A program made the position numbers and the translations under genes. Below are positions 49,784 to 57,412 of a stretch of DNA of 64,000 nucleotides, piece by piece. The notes beneath the pieces were generated by a model. That model did not search any database, was not told the origin of the DNA, and saw nothing but the letters and a program-made list of their open reading frames with translations. Numbering within the stretch: the stretch's first letter is position 1; each line of letters begins with the position of its first letter. Origin of the DNA: Azotimanducus sp965199815 (GTDB taxonomy: Bacteria; Pseudomonadota; Gammaproteobacteria; Pseudomonadales; Azotimanducaceae); the NCBI GenBank assembly GCA_965199815.1, contig CBDATE010000018.1, positions 248,001 to 312,000 on the forward strand, given 5' to 3'.

Positions 49784-49822
49784 ACACATGCTGTTCTGAA
49801 CACACGCTGTTCTGAGCACAAG
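49775..49822 (+). repeat. Three tandem 16-bp repeats spanning the stop codon of the giant gene
   Basis: The unit is CTGTTCTGAACACAYG, at 49,775-49,790, 49,791-49,806 and 49,807-49,822. The third copy ends AG and has one further change. The gene's own TTC TGA lies in copy 1, so the repeats duplicate the end of the reading frame and run into the hairpin that follows. Confidence 0.85.
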
Positions 49823-49848
49823 GGAAACTCTGAATAACAGAGTTTCCC
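49822..49848. terminator. Perfect hairpin after the giant gene, identical to hairpin 1 of the five-hairpin element
   Basis: The arms are GGGAAACTCTG and CAGAGTTTCCC (11 bp, perfect) around the loop AATAA. All 27 bases match hairpin 1 of the elements at 58,915 and 59,573. No T-tract follows, so it is not a textbook rho-independent terminator, though it could stop or protect the giant transcript. The bases after it (GT then AACATA) resemble the beginning and tail of the full element with the middle missing, so it may be a deletion derivative. Confidence 0.6.
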
Positions 49849-49905
49849 GTAACATAGGGTCTGCGCTCGACAGACTGATGCATTCATGCACAAGATACCG
49901 GCAGC

Positions 49906-51318
49906 ATGTCGCTGCATATCGTGATTCTCGCGGCCGGCGAGGGCCGCAGGATGTTGTCGCGTCTCCCCAAGGCGCTTGTCGAACTCGGCGGGCAGCCCAT
50001 GCTCGCGCATCTGCTCGCCACGGCGCGCGCACTCGCCCCGCAGCGTCTGTCGGTTGTCACAGGGCATGGCGTACACGAGGTGCGGCAGGCATTCAAGGAT
50101 GCCGGGGACATTGTCTGGGTCCTGCAGGAATCGCCCCGTGGCACCGGACATGCCGTGCTGCTCGCCTTGCAGGCGCTGTCACTGTCTCGGGCGGCACCGC
50201 AGACATCCGCCTCTCACGCGCCGCTTGCAGGCCGCCTGCTGGTGCTCTATGCAGACGGCCCGCTGGTTTCGCTCGATGCCTTGCGCGCATTGATCGATCG
50301 TGATGAGCCGCTGGCGGTGCTCGGTGCGAACATCGAGACACCGACCGGCTTCGGGCGGCTGATCAGGGATGAGCAAGGCGCGCTGGCGAGCATTGTGGAA
50401 GAGCAGCACACCAGCGAGGTGGAGAAGCGTCTCACCGAGGTCAATACTGGCATCATGCTGGGCGATGCCGCCCTTATCCATGACTTGCTCGCATCCATGC
50501 CCGCACCCGGTGGCGAAAGGGAACAGTATCTGACCGACATCATCGCCCTCGCCCGGCGCAGGGGGCTGACCGTCGGATGTGTAATGGCGACACCGGAGGA
50601 TGCGGCGCTCGGTGCCAATACCCTGGAAGAGGTCGTCCGCCTCGAGCGTATTTATCAGGCGCGCATGGCATCGGCGCTCATGCGTCAGGGCGTACGCCTG
50701 GCCGACCCGGCGGCTGTTCAGGTGCGCGCACAGGTGCGCGCAGGCATGGACTGCTTCGTCGATGCCGGCGTGGTGCTTGAAGGCGAGGTCGAGCTCGGCG
50801 AAGGTGTCTCGGTCGGCCCCGGGGTCGTCATCAAGGACGCGCATCTTGGCGATGGCACGAGAATCGAGGCGAACACGGTGATTGAAGGGGTCATCACGGG
50901 TCCTGGCTGCCGTCTGGGGCCTTTCGCGCGGCTCCGGCCGGGTACGCGCCTCGGGCGCAATGTGCACATAGGTGCCTTCGTCGAGGTCAAGAACGCGACC
51001 ATTGGCGCGCACAGCAAGGCCAATCATCAGGCGTATCTGGGAGATGTGGAAATAGGCGAGCGGTGCAACATAGGCGCGGGCGTTATCACCTGCAATTACG
51101 ATGGTGCCGAGAAGCACAGGACGCGCATCGGAGACCGGGTGTTCGTGGGCTCGAATGTGACCCTCGTGGCACCGCTGGAAGTGGCTTCGGATGCCTATGT
51201 CGCGGCTGGTTCGACCCTGTCCCGCGATGTTGGCGAGTCGGCGCTGGCGGTGTCTCGCGCTCGTCAGAAGAATATCGACGGCTGGACACCACCGGGCAAG
51301 CGCGTGAAGGGCGCGTGA
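49906..51318 (+). CDS. glmU: Bifunctional GlmU: GlcNAc-1-P uridyltransferase / glucosamine-1-P acetyltransferase
   Basis: The enzyme acetylates glucosamine-1-phosphate and then transfers UMP to make UDP-GlcNAc for peptidoglycan and LPS. The N-terminal nucleotidyltransferase domain shows LAAGEGRRM (residues 8-16) with PKAL just after, then GTGHAV and YADGPL. The C-terminal half is a left-handed beta-helix of hexapeptides with SKANHQAYLGD, NIGAGVITCNYDG and the C-terminal SRARQKNIDGW, matching the acetyltransferase active-site region of E. coli GlmU. At 470 residues it is slightly longer than the usual 456 or so. The ATG at 49,906 begins directly at the Rossmann strand; no strong Shine-Dalgarno precedes it. 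It lies 26 bp upstream of glmS in the same direction, the common gammaproteobacterial order. Confidence 0.97.
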   Translation: MSLHIVILAAGEGRRMLSRLPKALVELGGQPMLAHLLATARALAPQRLSVVTGHGVHEVRQAFKDAGDIVWVLQESPRGTGHAVLLALQALSLSRAAPQTSASHAPLAGRLLVLYADGPLVSLDALRALIDRDEPLAVLGANIETPTGFGRLIRDEQGALASIVEEQHTSEVEKRLTEVNTGIMLGDAALIHDLLASMPAPGGEREQYLTDIIALARRRGLTVGCVMATPEDAALGANTLEEVVRLERIYQARMASALMRQGVRLADPAAVQVRAQVRAGMDCFVDAGVVLEGEVELGEGVSVGPGVVIKDAHLGDGTRIEANTVIEGVITGPGCRLGPFARLRPGTRLGRNVHIGAFVEVKNATIGAHSKANHQAYLGDVEIGERCNIGAGVITCNYDGAEKHRTRIGDRVFVGSNVTLVAPLEVASDAYVAAGSTLSRDVGESALAVSRARQKNIDGWTPPGKRVKGA

Positions 51319-51344
51319 ACACGGACAAGGGTTGAGAGCGACAT

Positions 51345-53189
51345 ATGTGCGGCATCATCGGTGCGCTCGGCGAGCAGGATGTGGTTCCTGTTCTGCTCGA
51401 AGGACTCAGGCGACTCGAATATCGAGGGTATGACTCGGCCGGATTGGCCGTGATCGACCCGCTGGCCGGTCGTTTTCAGCGTGTGCGCACCAGCGGCAAG
51501 GTGGCGCGACTCGTGAACATGCTGGAAGCGCAGCCGCTTCAGGGTGCGCTCGGCATCGCCCACACGCGCTGGGCGACCCACGGCAAGCCCTCGGCGCGCA
51601 ATGCGCATCCACATGTCTGTGAAGATCTGGTGGCCGTGGTGCACAACGGCATCATCGAAAACTACGAAACCCTGCGCCTTGATCTCGAACAGGCGGGTGT
51701 GAAGCTCACCTCGGACACCGACTCGGAGGTGATTGCGCACCTGATTGGCCAGCGGGTGCGCTCGGGGCATCCCCTGTTCGAGGCGGTGCGGGATGTCTGC
51801 GCGCGTCTTGAAGGGGCTTTCGCCATGGCGGTCGCAAGCCCCCTGTTTCCGGACGAGCTGGTCGCTGTGCGTGTCGGCAGCCCGCTGATCATCGGCCTCG
51901 GTGACGAGGCGCGCCTGGTCGCCTCTGATGTCCATGCGCTGGCGCAGGTGGCGCAGGATTTTGTGGTGCTTGAAGAAGGCGACATCGCGCGGGTGACAGC
52001 TGAGCTCCTGAGCATCCATTCGTTGTTGGGTGACAGCCGGGATCCGGTTGCGCGCGAGGTGTTGCCGGTCGAAGCCCCGGCACAGTTCATGGACAAGGGC
52101 GGCTACCAAACCTTCATGCACAAGGAGATTCACGAACAGCCTGAAGCCGTGCATCGCGCGCTCGAGGGGCGGGTGAGCCGCAGGCGGGTGTTGTCGCCGG
52201 CCTTCGGCATTGCCGCGGCGGATCTGCTCGGTCAGGTGCGGAGCGTACATCTGGTCGCCGCCGGCAGCAGTTATCACTGCGGATTGATCGCGAAATACTG
52301 GCTGGAAGAACTGACCGGACTGCCGTGCCAGGTGGAGATTGCCAGCGAATTTCGCTACCGGCGTGCGGTGGTGCTGCCCGGCTCCCTGTTTGTGGCCATC
52401 TCCCAATCGGGCGAAACGGCCGACACCCTGGCCGCGCTCAAGATGAGTCGCAACCTTGACTTTCTCGCTTCACTCGCCATTTGCAATGTTCCCACCTCCA
52501 CTCTGGTGCGTGAGTCGGACCTTGTGTATCTGATGCAGGCGGGGCCGGAATTCAGCGTCGCCTCGACCAAGGCGGTGACCTGTTCGCTCGTGGGACTGTT
52601 GTTGCTGACCCTGCTGCTTGGCAGGCATCAGGGGCTGTCCGCGGACCGGGAAGCCGAGATCATCGATGCGCTCAAGTCGCTCGATCAGGCGCTGCGCGCA
52701 TGTCTCTTGCTGGAGCCGCGCATCGCGGCGCTCGCCGATGAACTCGCAGGCAGGCACAACGCCTTCTTCCTCGGTCGCGGGCTGCAATACCCGGTGGCTC
52801 TCGAAGCCGCGCTGAAGCTCAAGGAAATCTCTTATGTACATGCCGAAGGCTATGCCGCCGGCGAGCTCAAGCATGGGCCGCTGGCGCTCATCGACGAAGG
52901 CATGCCGGTGATTGCGGTGGCACCCAAGGACGATCTGATCGAGAAACTCGAATCGAATTTGCGCGAGGTGCATGCGCGTGGCGGGCAACTCGTCGTGTTT
53001 GCCGGACCCGACACCGGATTTGGTGCTCGCGACGACATGCAGGTCATGCCCATGCCGCGCGTACATGAACTGCTCGTGCCTATCGTCTATTCGCTGCCCT
53101 TGCAGTTGCTTGCCTATCACGTCGCGCGTCTCAGGGGTACGGATGTGGATCAGCCGCGAAATCTTGCCAAGGCGGTGACCGTCGAGTAG
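51345..53189 (+). CDS. glmS: GlmS: glutamine-fructose-6-phosphate aminotransferase (isomerising)
   Basis: This makes glucosamine-6-phosphate from fructose-6-phosphate and glutamine, the first committed step toward UDP-GlcNAc, and so feeds GlmU next door. The mature N-terminus starts with the nucleophile Cys2 (MCGIIGALG). The glutaminase domain shows LEYRGYDSAG, HTRWATHGKPS and NGIIENY. Two SIS domains carry AAGSSYHCG, SQSGETADT, EISYVHAEGYAAGELKHGP and the conserved C-terminus PRNLAKAVTVE. The length of 614 residues is normal. It is probably cotranscribed with glmU. I saw no glmS ribozyme, which would not be expected in this lineage. Confidence 0.97.
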   Translation: MCGIIGALGEQDVVPVLLEGLRRLEYRGYDSAGLAVIDPLAGRFQRVRTSGKVARLVNMLEAQPLQGALGIAHTRWATHGKPSARNAHPHVCEDLVAVVHNGIIENYETLRLDLEQAGVKLTSDTDSEVIAHLIGQRVRSGHPLFEAVRDVCARLEGAFAMAVASPLFPDELVAVRVGSPLIIGLGDEARLVASDVHALAQVAQDFVVLEEGDIARVTAELLSIHSLLGDSRDPVAREVLPVEAPAQFMDKGGYQTFMHKEIHEQPEAVHRALEGRVSRRRVLSPAFGIAAADLLGQVRSVHLVAAGSSYHCGLIAKYWLEELTGLPCQVEIASEFRYRRAVVLPGSLFVAISQSGETADTLAALKMSRNLDFLASLAICNVPTSTLVRESDLVYLMQAGPEFSVASTKAVTCSLVGLLLLTLLLGRHQGLSADREAEIIDALKSLDQALRACLLLEPRIAALADELAGRHNAFFLGRGLQYPVALEAALKLKEISYVHAEGYAAGELKHGPLALIDEGMPVIAVAPKDDLIEKLESNLREVHARGGQLVVFAGPDTGFGARDDMQVMPMPRVHELLVPIVYSLPLQLLAYHVARLRGTDVDQPRNLAKAVTVE

Positions 53190-53216
53190 TACCGAGGACT
53201 CGGGAACGGTGCTGAT

Positions 53217-55697
53217 TCAGCCTTTGGCGCGGGATTCGGTGAGCACCAGCAGGCTGGGCAGCAGCGACAGGTTGGCCACCAGCGCGAGTGCCATGGCGAC
53301 GGCCACCAGCAGCCCGAACATGATGGTGGGGACGAAATTCGAGAACACCAGCACCGAGAACCCGATGAGAATGGTGATGCCGGTGAGATACAGCGCGCGG
53401 CCGATGCTGGTGTGGCAGACGCGCACGGCTTCGCTGGCATCAAGCCCGCGGGCGCGTTCACTGCGGTATCTGTAGAGATAGTGAATGGCGAAATCCACGC
53501 CTATGCCGATGGAGATGGCGGCGATGGTGGTGGTCATCATGTCAAGCGAAATACCGGCCAGGCCCATGAATCCCATCACGGTCGCCGCGGCCAGGATGTT
53601 TGGAATGAGGCCAAGAAGTGCGAATTTTACCGAGCGCAAGAGCAGCAGAAACATCGCCAGGGTGGCCAGCAGCACATAGGCGAGGGTGTCGCGCTGCGAG
53701 GTAAAAAGCTCTTGCAACATGCCGTTGAAGAGCACCAGCATGCCGGACACGAGGACTTCGTCGGGCGCGAAGCCGAGCGACTCTTCGGCGTAGCGTCTGA
53801 TGTCCTCGACCATGGCGCTGCGGTCGAAGAAGGGGCCGCTCTCGATGACGCGCCCGGAGAGGCGCATCTGCCCGCTCTGTGGCGAGGCATAGGGGTCGAT
53901 GAGTTCGGCTTTGATGCTCTCCGGCACAGCCGCCAGCACCCCGACGATCTCGAGGTCGCTCAAAACAGCACCATCGGTAAACTCGCGCGCCAGTTCATCA
54001 AGCGATGCCATGGACAGCACCTTGCCTACCTGTGGCATGGCTTCGAGCGCCCGGTGCAGTGCCCCGACGCGGTCGAGCTTGTCGCGCGAAAACCAGTAAC
54101 GCTCGGGGAAGTCGTCCACCTCCTCTTCGGCAAAGAGATCATCCTCGATGTAGGTCTCTTCCCAGGGATTGAACGAAAGCACCACCTCGAAGGGTACGGT
54201 GCCGCCAAGATGCCGGTCGATATAGACCATGCCACGGTGGATTTCCGTATCCTCCTGAAAATAGTCGATGAAGCGATTGTCGAGCGAGAGTCTCGAAATG
54301 CCATAACCGGAGATGACCGCGACCAGAATCGAGCACGCCACAACCTGGACCGCTCGCTGGCGTGCGAGGCGACTCAGTGCGCGGATGAGGAGTGCCTCTC
54401 GGGCATCGCGCGGGTCACCCGCGTCGGTATCGAGCAGCATCAGCAGGGCCGGGAACACGCTGAATGCGGTCAGCATGGCGAAGGCGACGCCGAGGCACAT
54501 CATCCAGCCGAAGTCCTCCACCGGCACGATGTTGCTCACCGTCAGCGAGCCGAAGGCCGCGATGGTGGTCAACGCCGTGTAGAGGCAGGGGGCGAACTTG
54601 CTCAACATGGTCTTGTTCACCAGCTCGCGCCCGCGCGGCCCATCGCGCATCGTGCAGAGTTCGCGATAGCGCACGATCAGGTGAATGGTGAGCGAGATGG
54701 TCATGATGAGCAGCAAGGACACGAAGTTCGAGGAGATGACCGTGGCCGGCTTGTGCAGGAAACCGAGCGCGCCCACCGTGTAGAGCACCGTGATGGCCGC
54801 TGTGCCAATCGGCAGGAGCACCCAGCGCAGCGCGCGAAACGCGAACAGGAGCACGGCCATGATGAGCAGCAGCACGGCGATGCCGAAGATGACGAGATCG
54901 CTTCTCACGAAGGCGAGCATGTCGGCACCGATCATGGGTACGCCGCCAAGATGTACCTCGCCGTGTTGGGAAAACTCCGCCTGAATCTCGCGAACATCGG
55001 CAATGAGCTGGGCTCGGTTGGCAAGAAACGCGCTGCGTGCTGCTTGATATTCGCCGTCAAGCCGGGTCAGTTCCGTTCGTTCGGCAGCGGACAGCGCGGC
55101 TTGCGCGCGCAGCTCGGCGCGTCTTTGCGTGACCGCCTCGAGTTCGGTGTCGGCGGCCAGACTGGCACGCATGGCACCGGCGGAGGCATCGGCGGAGATC
55201 AGGAGTTCACGAAATAGCGGACTGTTGCGCAGCTCGTCAATGGCGAGTTCCCGCTTGATTCCATCGGAGCGCAGCGTCTTGATCCCGGTGGCGAGTTGCG
55301 TGATGGGCACGGGCGGGCTTTTGAGCAGCGGGACATCAAGCAGGGAAAAGACCGAGGCAACGCCCGGCACGGCGCTCAGGCGCGCCTGCAGGGCATCCAT
55401 GAGGGCGATATTCGCCTCGGAGAGCAGTGCACCATCCTGCGGGGCGAAGGTGATGAGCAGGAAGTCGTCGCCACTGAAGGTCTCCACCACCTGCTCGTAG
55501 GCTGCGAAGTCGGCATCGCCTTCTACCACAAGGGTTTCAGCCGAAGCATCGAACCCGAAGCGCGTGGCATGAAAGGCGGCCAGCGCAGCCAGCAACCCGG
55601 CGGCGACGAGCACACCGACGGGATGCGCCAGCATGGCGAGGTAGGTCGCCTGTATGTGTGTGAGGAGCCTGCGCGGAGGGGAGTGGTTGGCGTTCAT
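53217..55697 (-). CDS. MMPL/RND-superfamily transporter, 826 residues
   Basis: An inner-membrane transporter with the two-fold RND layout. A helix near residue 25 (PVGVLVAAGLLAALAAF) is followed by a large periplasmic region, then a cluster of helices (LVIFGIAVLLLIMAVLLFAF onward). The second half repeats this and ends with helices near FAIHYLYRYRSE and FGLLVAVAMALALVANLSLL. The motif SIGIGVDFAIHY is typical of MMPL/sterol-sensing-like members. The frame is open to 55,934, but the extra residues are low-quality sequence; the ATG at 55,697 (MNANHSPPRR) gives a normal length. It converges on glmS with a 27-bp gap. Such permeases are often encoded near LolA-like exported proteins, and one lies at 58,801-59,960. 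The substrate is unknown; lipid or hydrophobic cargo is plausible. Confidence 0.85.
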   Translation of the reverse strand: MNANHSPPRRLLTHIQATYLAMLAHPVGVLVAAGLLAALAAFHATRFGFDASAETLVVEGDADFAAYEQVVETFSGDDFLLITFAPQDGALLSEANIALMDALQARLSAVPGVASVFSLLDVPLLKSPPVPITQLATGIKTLRSDGIKRELAIDELRNSPLFRELLISADASAGAMRASLAADTELEAVTQRRAELRAQAALSAAERTELTRLDGEYQAARSAFLANRAQLIADVREIQAEFSQHGEVHLGGVPMIGADMLAFVRSDLVIFGIAVLLLIMAVLLFAFRALRWVLLPIGTAAITVLYTVGALGFLHKPATVISSNFVSLLLIMTISLTIHLIVRYRELCTMRDGPRGRELVNKTMLSKFAPCLYTALTTIAAFGSLTVSNIVPVEDFGWMMCLGVAFAMLTAFSVFPALLMLLDTDAGDPRDAREALLIRALSRLARQRAVQVVACSILVAVISGYGISRLSLDNRFIDYFQEDTEIHRGMVYIDRHLGGTVPFEVVLSFNPWEETYIEDDLFAEEEVDDFPERYWFSRDKLDRVGALHRALEAMPQVGKVLSMASLDELAREFTDGAVLSDLEIVGVLAAVPESIKAELIDPYASPQSGQMRLSGRVIESGPFFDRSAMVEDIRRYAEESLGFAPDEVLVSGMLVLFNGMLQELFTSQRDTLAYVLLATLAMFLLLLRSVKFALLGLIPNILAAATVMGFMGLAGISLDMMTTTIAAISIGIGVDFAIHYLYRYRSERARGLDASEAVRVCHTSIGRALYLTGITILIGFSVLVFSNFVPTIMFGLLVAVAMALALVANLSLLPSLLVLTESRAKG

Positions 55698-55777
55698 TCG
55701 TGTGGGTGTTCTGTTCGGCGTGTTACGTGTAGTTTCACAGATTTCAGGGGCAGGGATGCCCACGCCCACGCCGAAAC

Positions 55778-56065
55778 TTATCGTCCACCGCGCACAATTG
55801 CCCCAGCGAGCGCGCCTATGGAGGCAGAACCCAAGGCAACCAAGCCATTGGGTACATCTTTGGAAGACATGACGATAACAATTATGCCCACCGCACTCAT
55901 CAGTGCGGTGAGTCCCAAAAACGCCACAATACACCGATAAAAGCGGACATCGCTCAGGTAGGCTGGATTCCAGTCATCTGCAGGCCGGAGTACCCCTTTC
56001 CTGTCTTTGACCTCTTCCCCAGACCAGTCTTGCGGAGAGCTTTCGTTCTCTGTCGCTTCAGTCAC
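55778..56065 (-). CDS. Small two-helix membrane protein
   Basis: This encodes 95 residues from GTG 56,065, or 96 from a TTG at 56,068. A charged N-terminal half (about 40 residues, Glu/Asp-rich) is followed by two hydrophobic segments, CIVAFLGLTALMSAVGIIVIVM and GLVALGSASIGALAGAIV, and a basic end (RGGR). The start overlaps the stop of the upstream ribbon-helix-helix-like gene (GTGACTGA), so the two are translationally coupled. I do not recognise a family. It ends 80 bp before the transporter start and may be cotranscribed with it. Confidence 0.6.
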   Translation of the reverse strand: MTEATENESSPQDWSGEEVKDRKGVLRPADDWNPAYLSDVRFYRCIVAFLGLTALMSAVGIIVIVMSSKDVPNGLVALGSASIGALAGAIVRGGR

Positions 56066-56279
56066 CAAAAAGCGATCTCATATTGAAGCTGGCCGCGTGA
56101 CCATGTCCGTCTTTCACGATCAGCTCTCCCCTCTTGCCTGTACGCTTGACAATCTCGTTAGTCAGACTCAGTGCCGTGGCCACGGTGTTGGCCTTGCTGC
56201 CCGTGGCCAGCACATCGGTCAATTCCTGAGCATCTCTGACGGCACTGTCCGGGAGCTCCATGTGAACTTTGGTACTCAT
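56058..56279 (-). CDS. Small ribbon-helix-helix-like protein, 73 residues
   Basis: It starts MSTKVHMELPDSAV, has a helical core (SKANTVATALSLTNEIVKRT) and ends with a basic beta-hairpin-like tail (GKRGELIVKDGHGH). The pattern of a short beta-strand, two helices and a Gly-Glu-Leu tail resembles small RHH DNA-binding proteins and antitoxin-like regulators, but the match is by eye only. The ATG at 56,279 has AGGAAG upstream at good spacing. A sigma-70 promoter lies at 56,315-56,343. It overlaps the membrane-protein gene downstream, so it could autoregulate the pair. Confidence 0.6.
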   Translation of the reverse strand: MSTKVHMELPDSAVRDAQELTDVLATGSKANTVATALSLTNEIVKRTGKRGELIVKDGHGHAASFNMRSLFGD

Positions 56280-56314
56280 CACACTTCCTGCAATACAATT
56301 CGTGGTAGTTGAAA

Positions 56315-56343
56315 ATTATCGGTTGTACATTGTGGCTTGTCCA
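56315..56343 (-). promoter_or_regulatory. Sigma-70 promoter for the small two-gene unit
   Basis: On the - strand a -35 box TGGACA (56,343-56,338; 5 of 6 to consensus) and a -10 box GATAAT (56,320-56,315; 5 of 6) are separated by exactly 17 bp. Transcription would begin near 56,308, about 30 bases before the start codon at 56,279. Confidence 0.65.
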
Positions 56344-56626
56344 GAGGGCTCAAGGCTGGATACGTGTGCTCCTGATGCGCTCGTTCAAGATCTGATGGGA
56401 AGCGTATCATACGGCAGCCTGAATGAAGCTGAAAAGTTGTGCTCCCCCTCCTCTCCGATACCGCAATCACCTGCCCGTAACGTCGGAATCGTTCTGGTTC
56501 GACATCACGGCATCTGGACATGAGCGCCAGTCCGTGCAACCCTGTCGGTAATTTTCATGATGTGCTGCACATGTGGTGTCGGGACAGGCTATATCGGGTG
56601 AATCTGCAGGCAGGTCACGGCGGCTG
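56344..56626. other. Divergent intergenic region without a convincing gene
   Basis: It lies between the - strand small-protein unit and the + strand crotonase gene. Short open frames on both strands look like chance. Apart from the palindrome at 56,560-56,572 I see no clear element; the crotonase promoter should be here but no good -35/-10 pair stands out. Confidence 0.5.
56560..56572. promoter_or_regulatory. Possible operator: 13-bp palindrome upstream of the crotonase gene
   Basis: ATGTGC-T-GCACAT is a perfect 6+6 inverted repeat about 55 bp upstream of ATG 56,627. It is the only good palindrome in the gap. Its short length and lack of a neighbouring regulator gene keep confidence low. Confidence 0.3.
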
Positions 56627-57412
56627 ATGGGCACTGTTCGCTTTCGCCAGACCGAGTCGCGGGCGGACATCCTGCTCGATCAGCCCGAGCGCAGGAATGC
56701 GCTCTCGGCGGCCATGTGGGAGCAACTCACCGACATACTGACGAGCATTCGAAGCCGGGTCGAGCTGCGTGTGCTGGTGGTGCGCGGAGCCGGAGATGCT
56801 TTTTCTGCCGGTGCCGACATCTCCGAATTCGAGACCCAGTATGCCTCCGGGAAGGCATCCGAGGCCTCGAATGCGCGCATCGCGCGAGCACTTGATGCCC
56901 TGGACGAGCTGCCCTTCCCGAGCATCGCTGCCATCCGCGGCGTGTGCATGGGCGGCGGCTGTGCGCTGGCGCTCGCCTGTGATCTGGCCATCGCCGACGA
57001 GACGGCGAGATTCGGCATCAACCCGACCTCGCTCGGTCTTTCCTACAGTCCGCGGGATTGCCAGCGTCTGGTGGCGCGAATCGGGCTGGCACGCGCCAAG
57101 TCTCTGCTTGTGGGGGCGCGCAAACTTGATGCCGCCAGCGCCGCCGACTGGGGCCTGGTGAGTGAAGTCGTCACCGCCGAGCGCCTGCTGGATGTCGTGG
57201 ATGCCCGCGCCGAGAACATAGTTGCCCGTTCGCCCGAAGGGCTGGCCACGCTGAAGCGCATCTTCCTGTCGCTTGACCGCGCCGCTATCGAGGATGACGC
57301 AACCCTGCAGCAACTCTTTCAGGCCGGCTTCCGCTCGCAGGACTTGCGCGAGGGCTCGGCTGCCTTCCTCGCCAGGCGCCCGCCAGCTTTCAAGCCGCGC
57401 ACCATTTCATGA
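56627..57412 (+). CDS. Crotonase-fold protein (enoyl-CoA hydratase/isomerase family) lacking both catalytic Glu
   Basis: A 261-residue cytosolic protein with the crotonase CoA-binding/oxyanion signatures FSAGADISEF (59-68) and GVCMGGGCALALACDLAIA (105-123). In enoyl-CoA hydratases the two catalytic glutamates lie in GGGCEL and in xPExxLG. Here they read GGGCAL (Ala113) and NPTSLG (Thr134). Ordinary hydratase activity is therefore unlikely; a decarboxylase, isomerase, thioesterase or other crotonase reaction is possible. The frame is open from GTG 56,573, but ATG 56,627 (MGTVRFRQTE) fits the family start. It overlaps the downstream alpha/beta-hydrolase by four bases (ATGA), so the two are cotranslated and probably act in one pathway. 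Confidence 0.85.
   Translation: MGTVRFRQTESRADILLDQPERRNALSAAMWEQLTDILTSIRSRVELRVLVVRGAGDAFSAGADISEFETQYASGKASEASNARIARALDALDELPFPSIAAIRGVCMGGGCALALACDLAIADETARFGINPTSLGLSYSPRDCQRLVARIGLARAKSLLVGARKLDAASAADWGLVSEVVTAERLLDVVDARAENIVARSPEGLATLKRIFLSLDRAAIEDDATLQQLFQAGFRSQDLREGSAAFLARRPPAFKPRTIS

Noticed and set aside
49822..49848. Standard rho-independent terminator
   Set aside because: The stem is good but no T-run follows on either strand, so only a looser 3' hairpin role is claimed.
53412..55217. 601-codon open frame on the + strand opposite the transporter
   Set aside because: His/Glu/Gln-rich low-quality composition and complete overlap with a clear membrane transporter on the other strand.
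55698..55934. N-terminal extension of the transporter up to 55,934
   Set aside because: The extra residues are Cys/Arg/Trp-rich, not membrane-like, and overlap the small membrane-protein gene; ATG 55,697 gives a normal family N-terminus.
56269..56539. Short open frames on both strands (84 and 86 codons) in the divergent intergenic region
   Set aside because: No family resemblance, no ribosome-binding site seen, and they overlap the promoter and start of the small two-gene unit.
56573..56626. GTG 56,573 as start of the crotonase gene
   Set aside because: The additional 18 residues are not typical of the family; MGTVRFRQTE at 56,627 aligns with usual crotonase N-termini.
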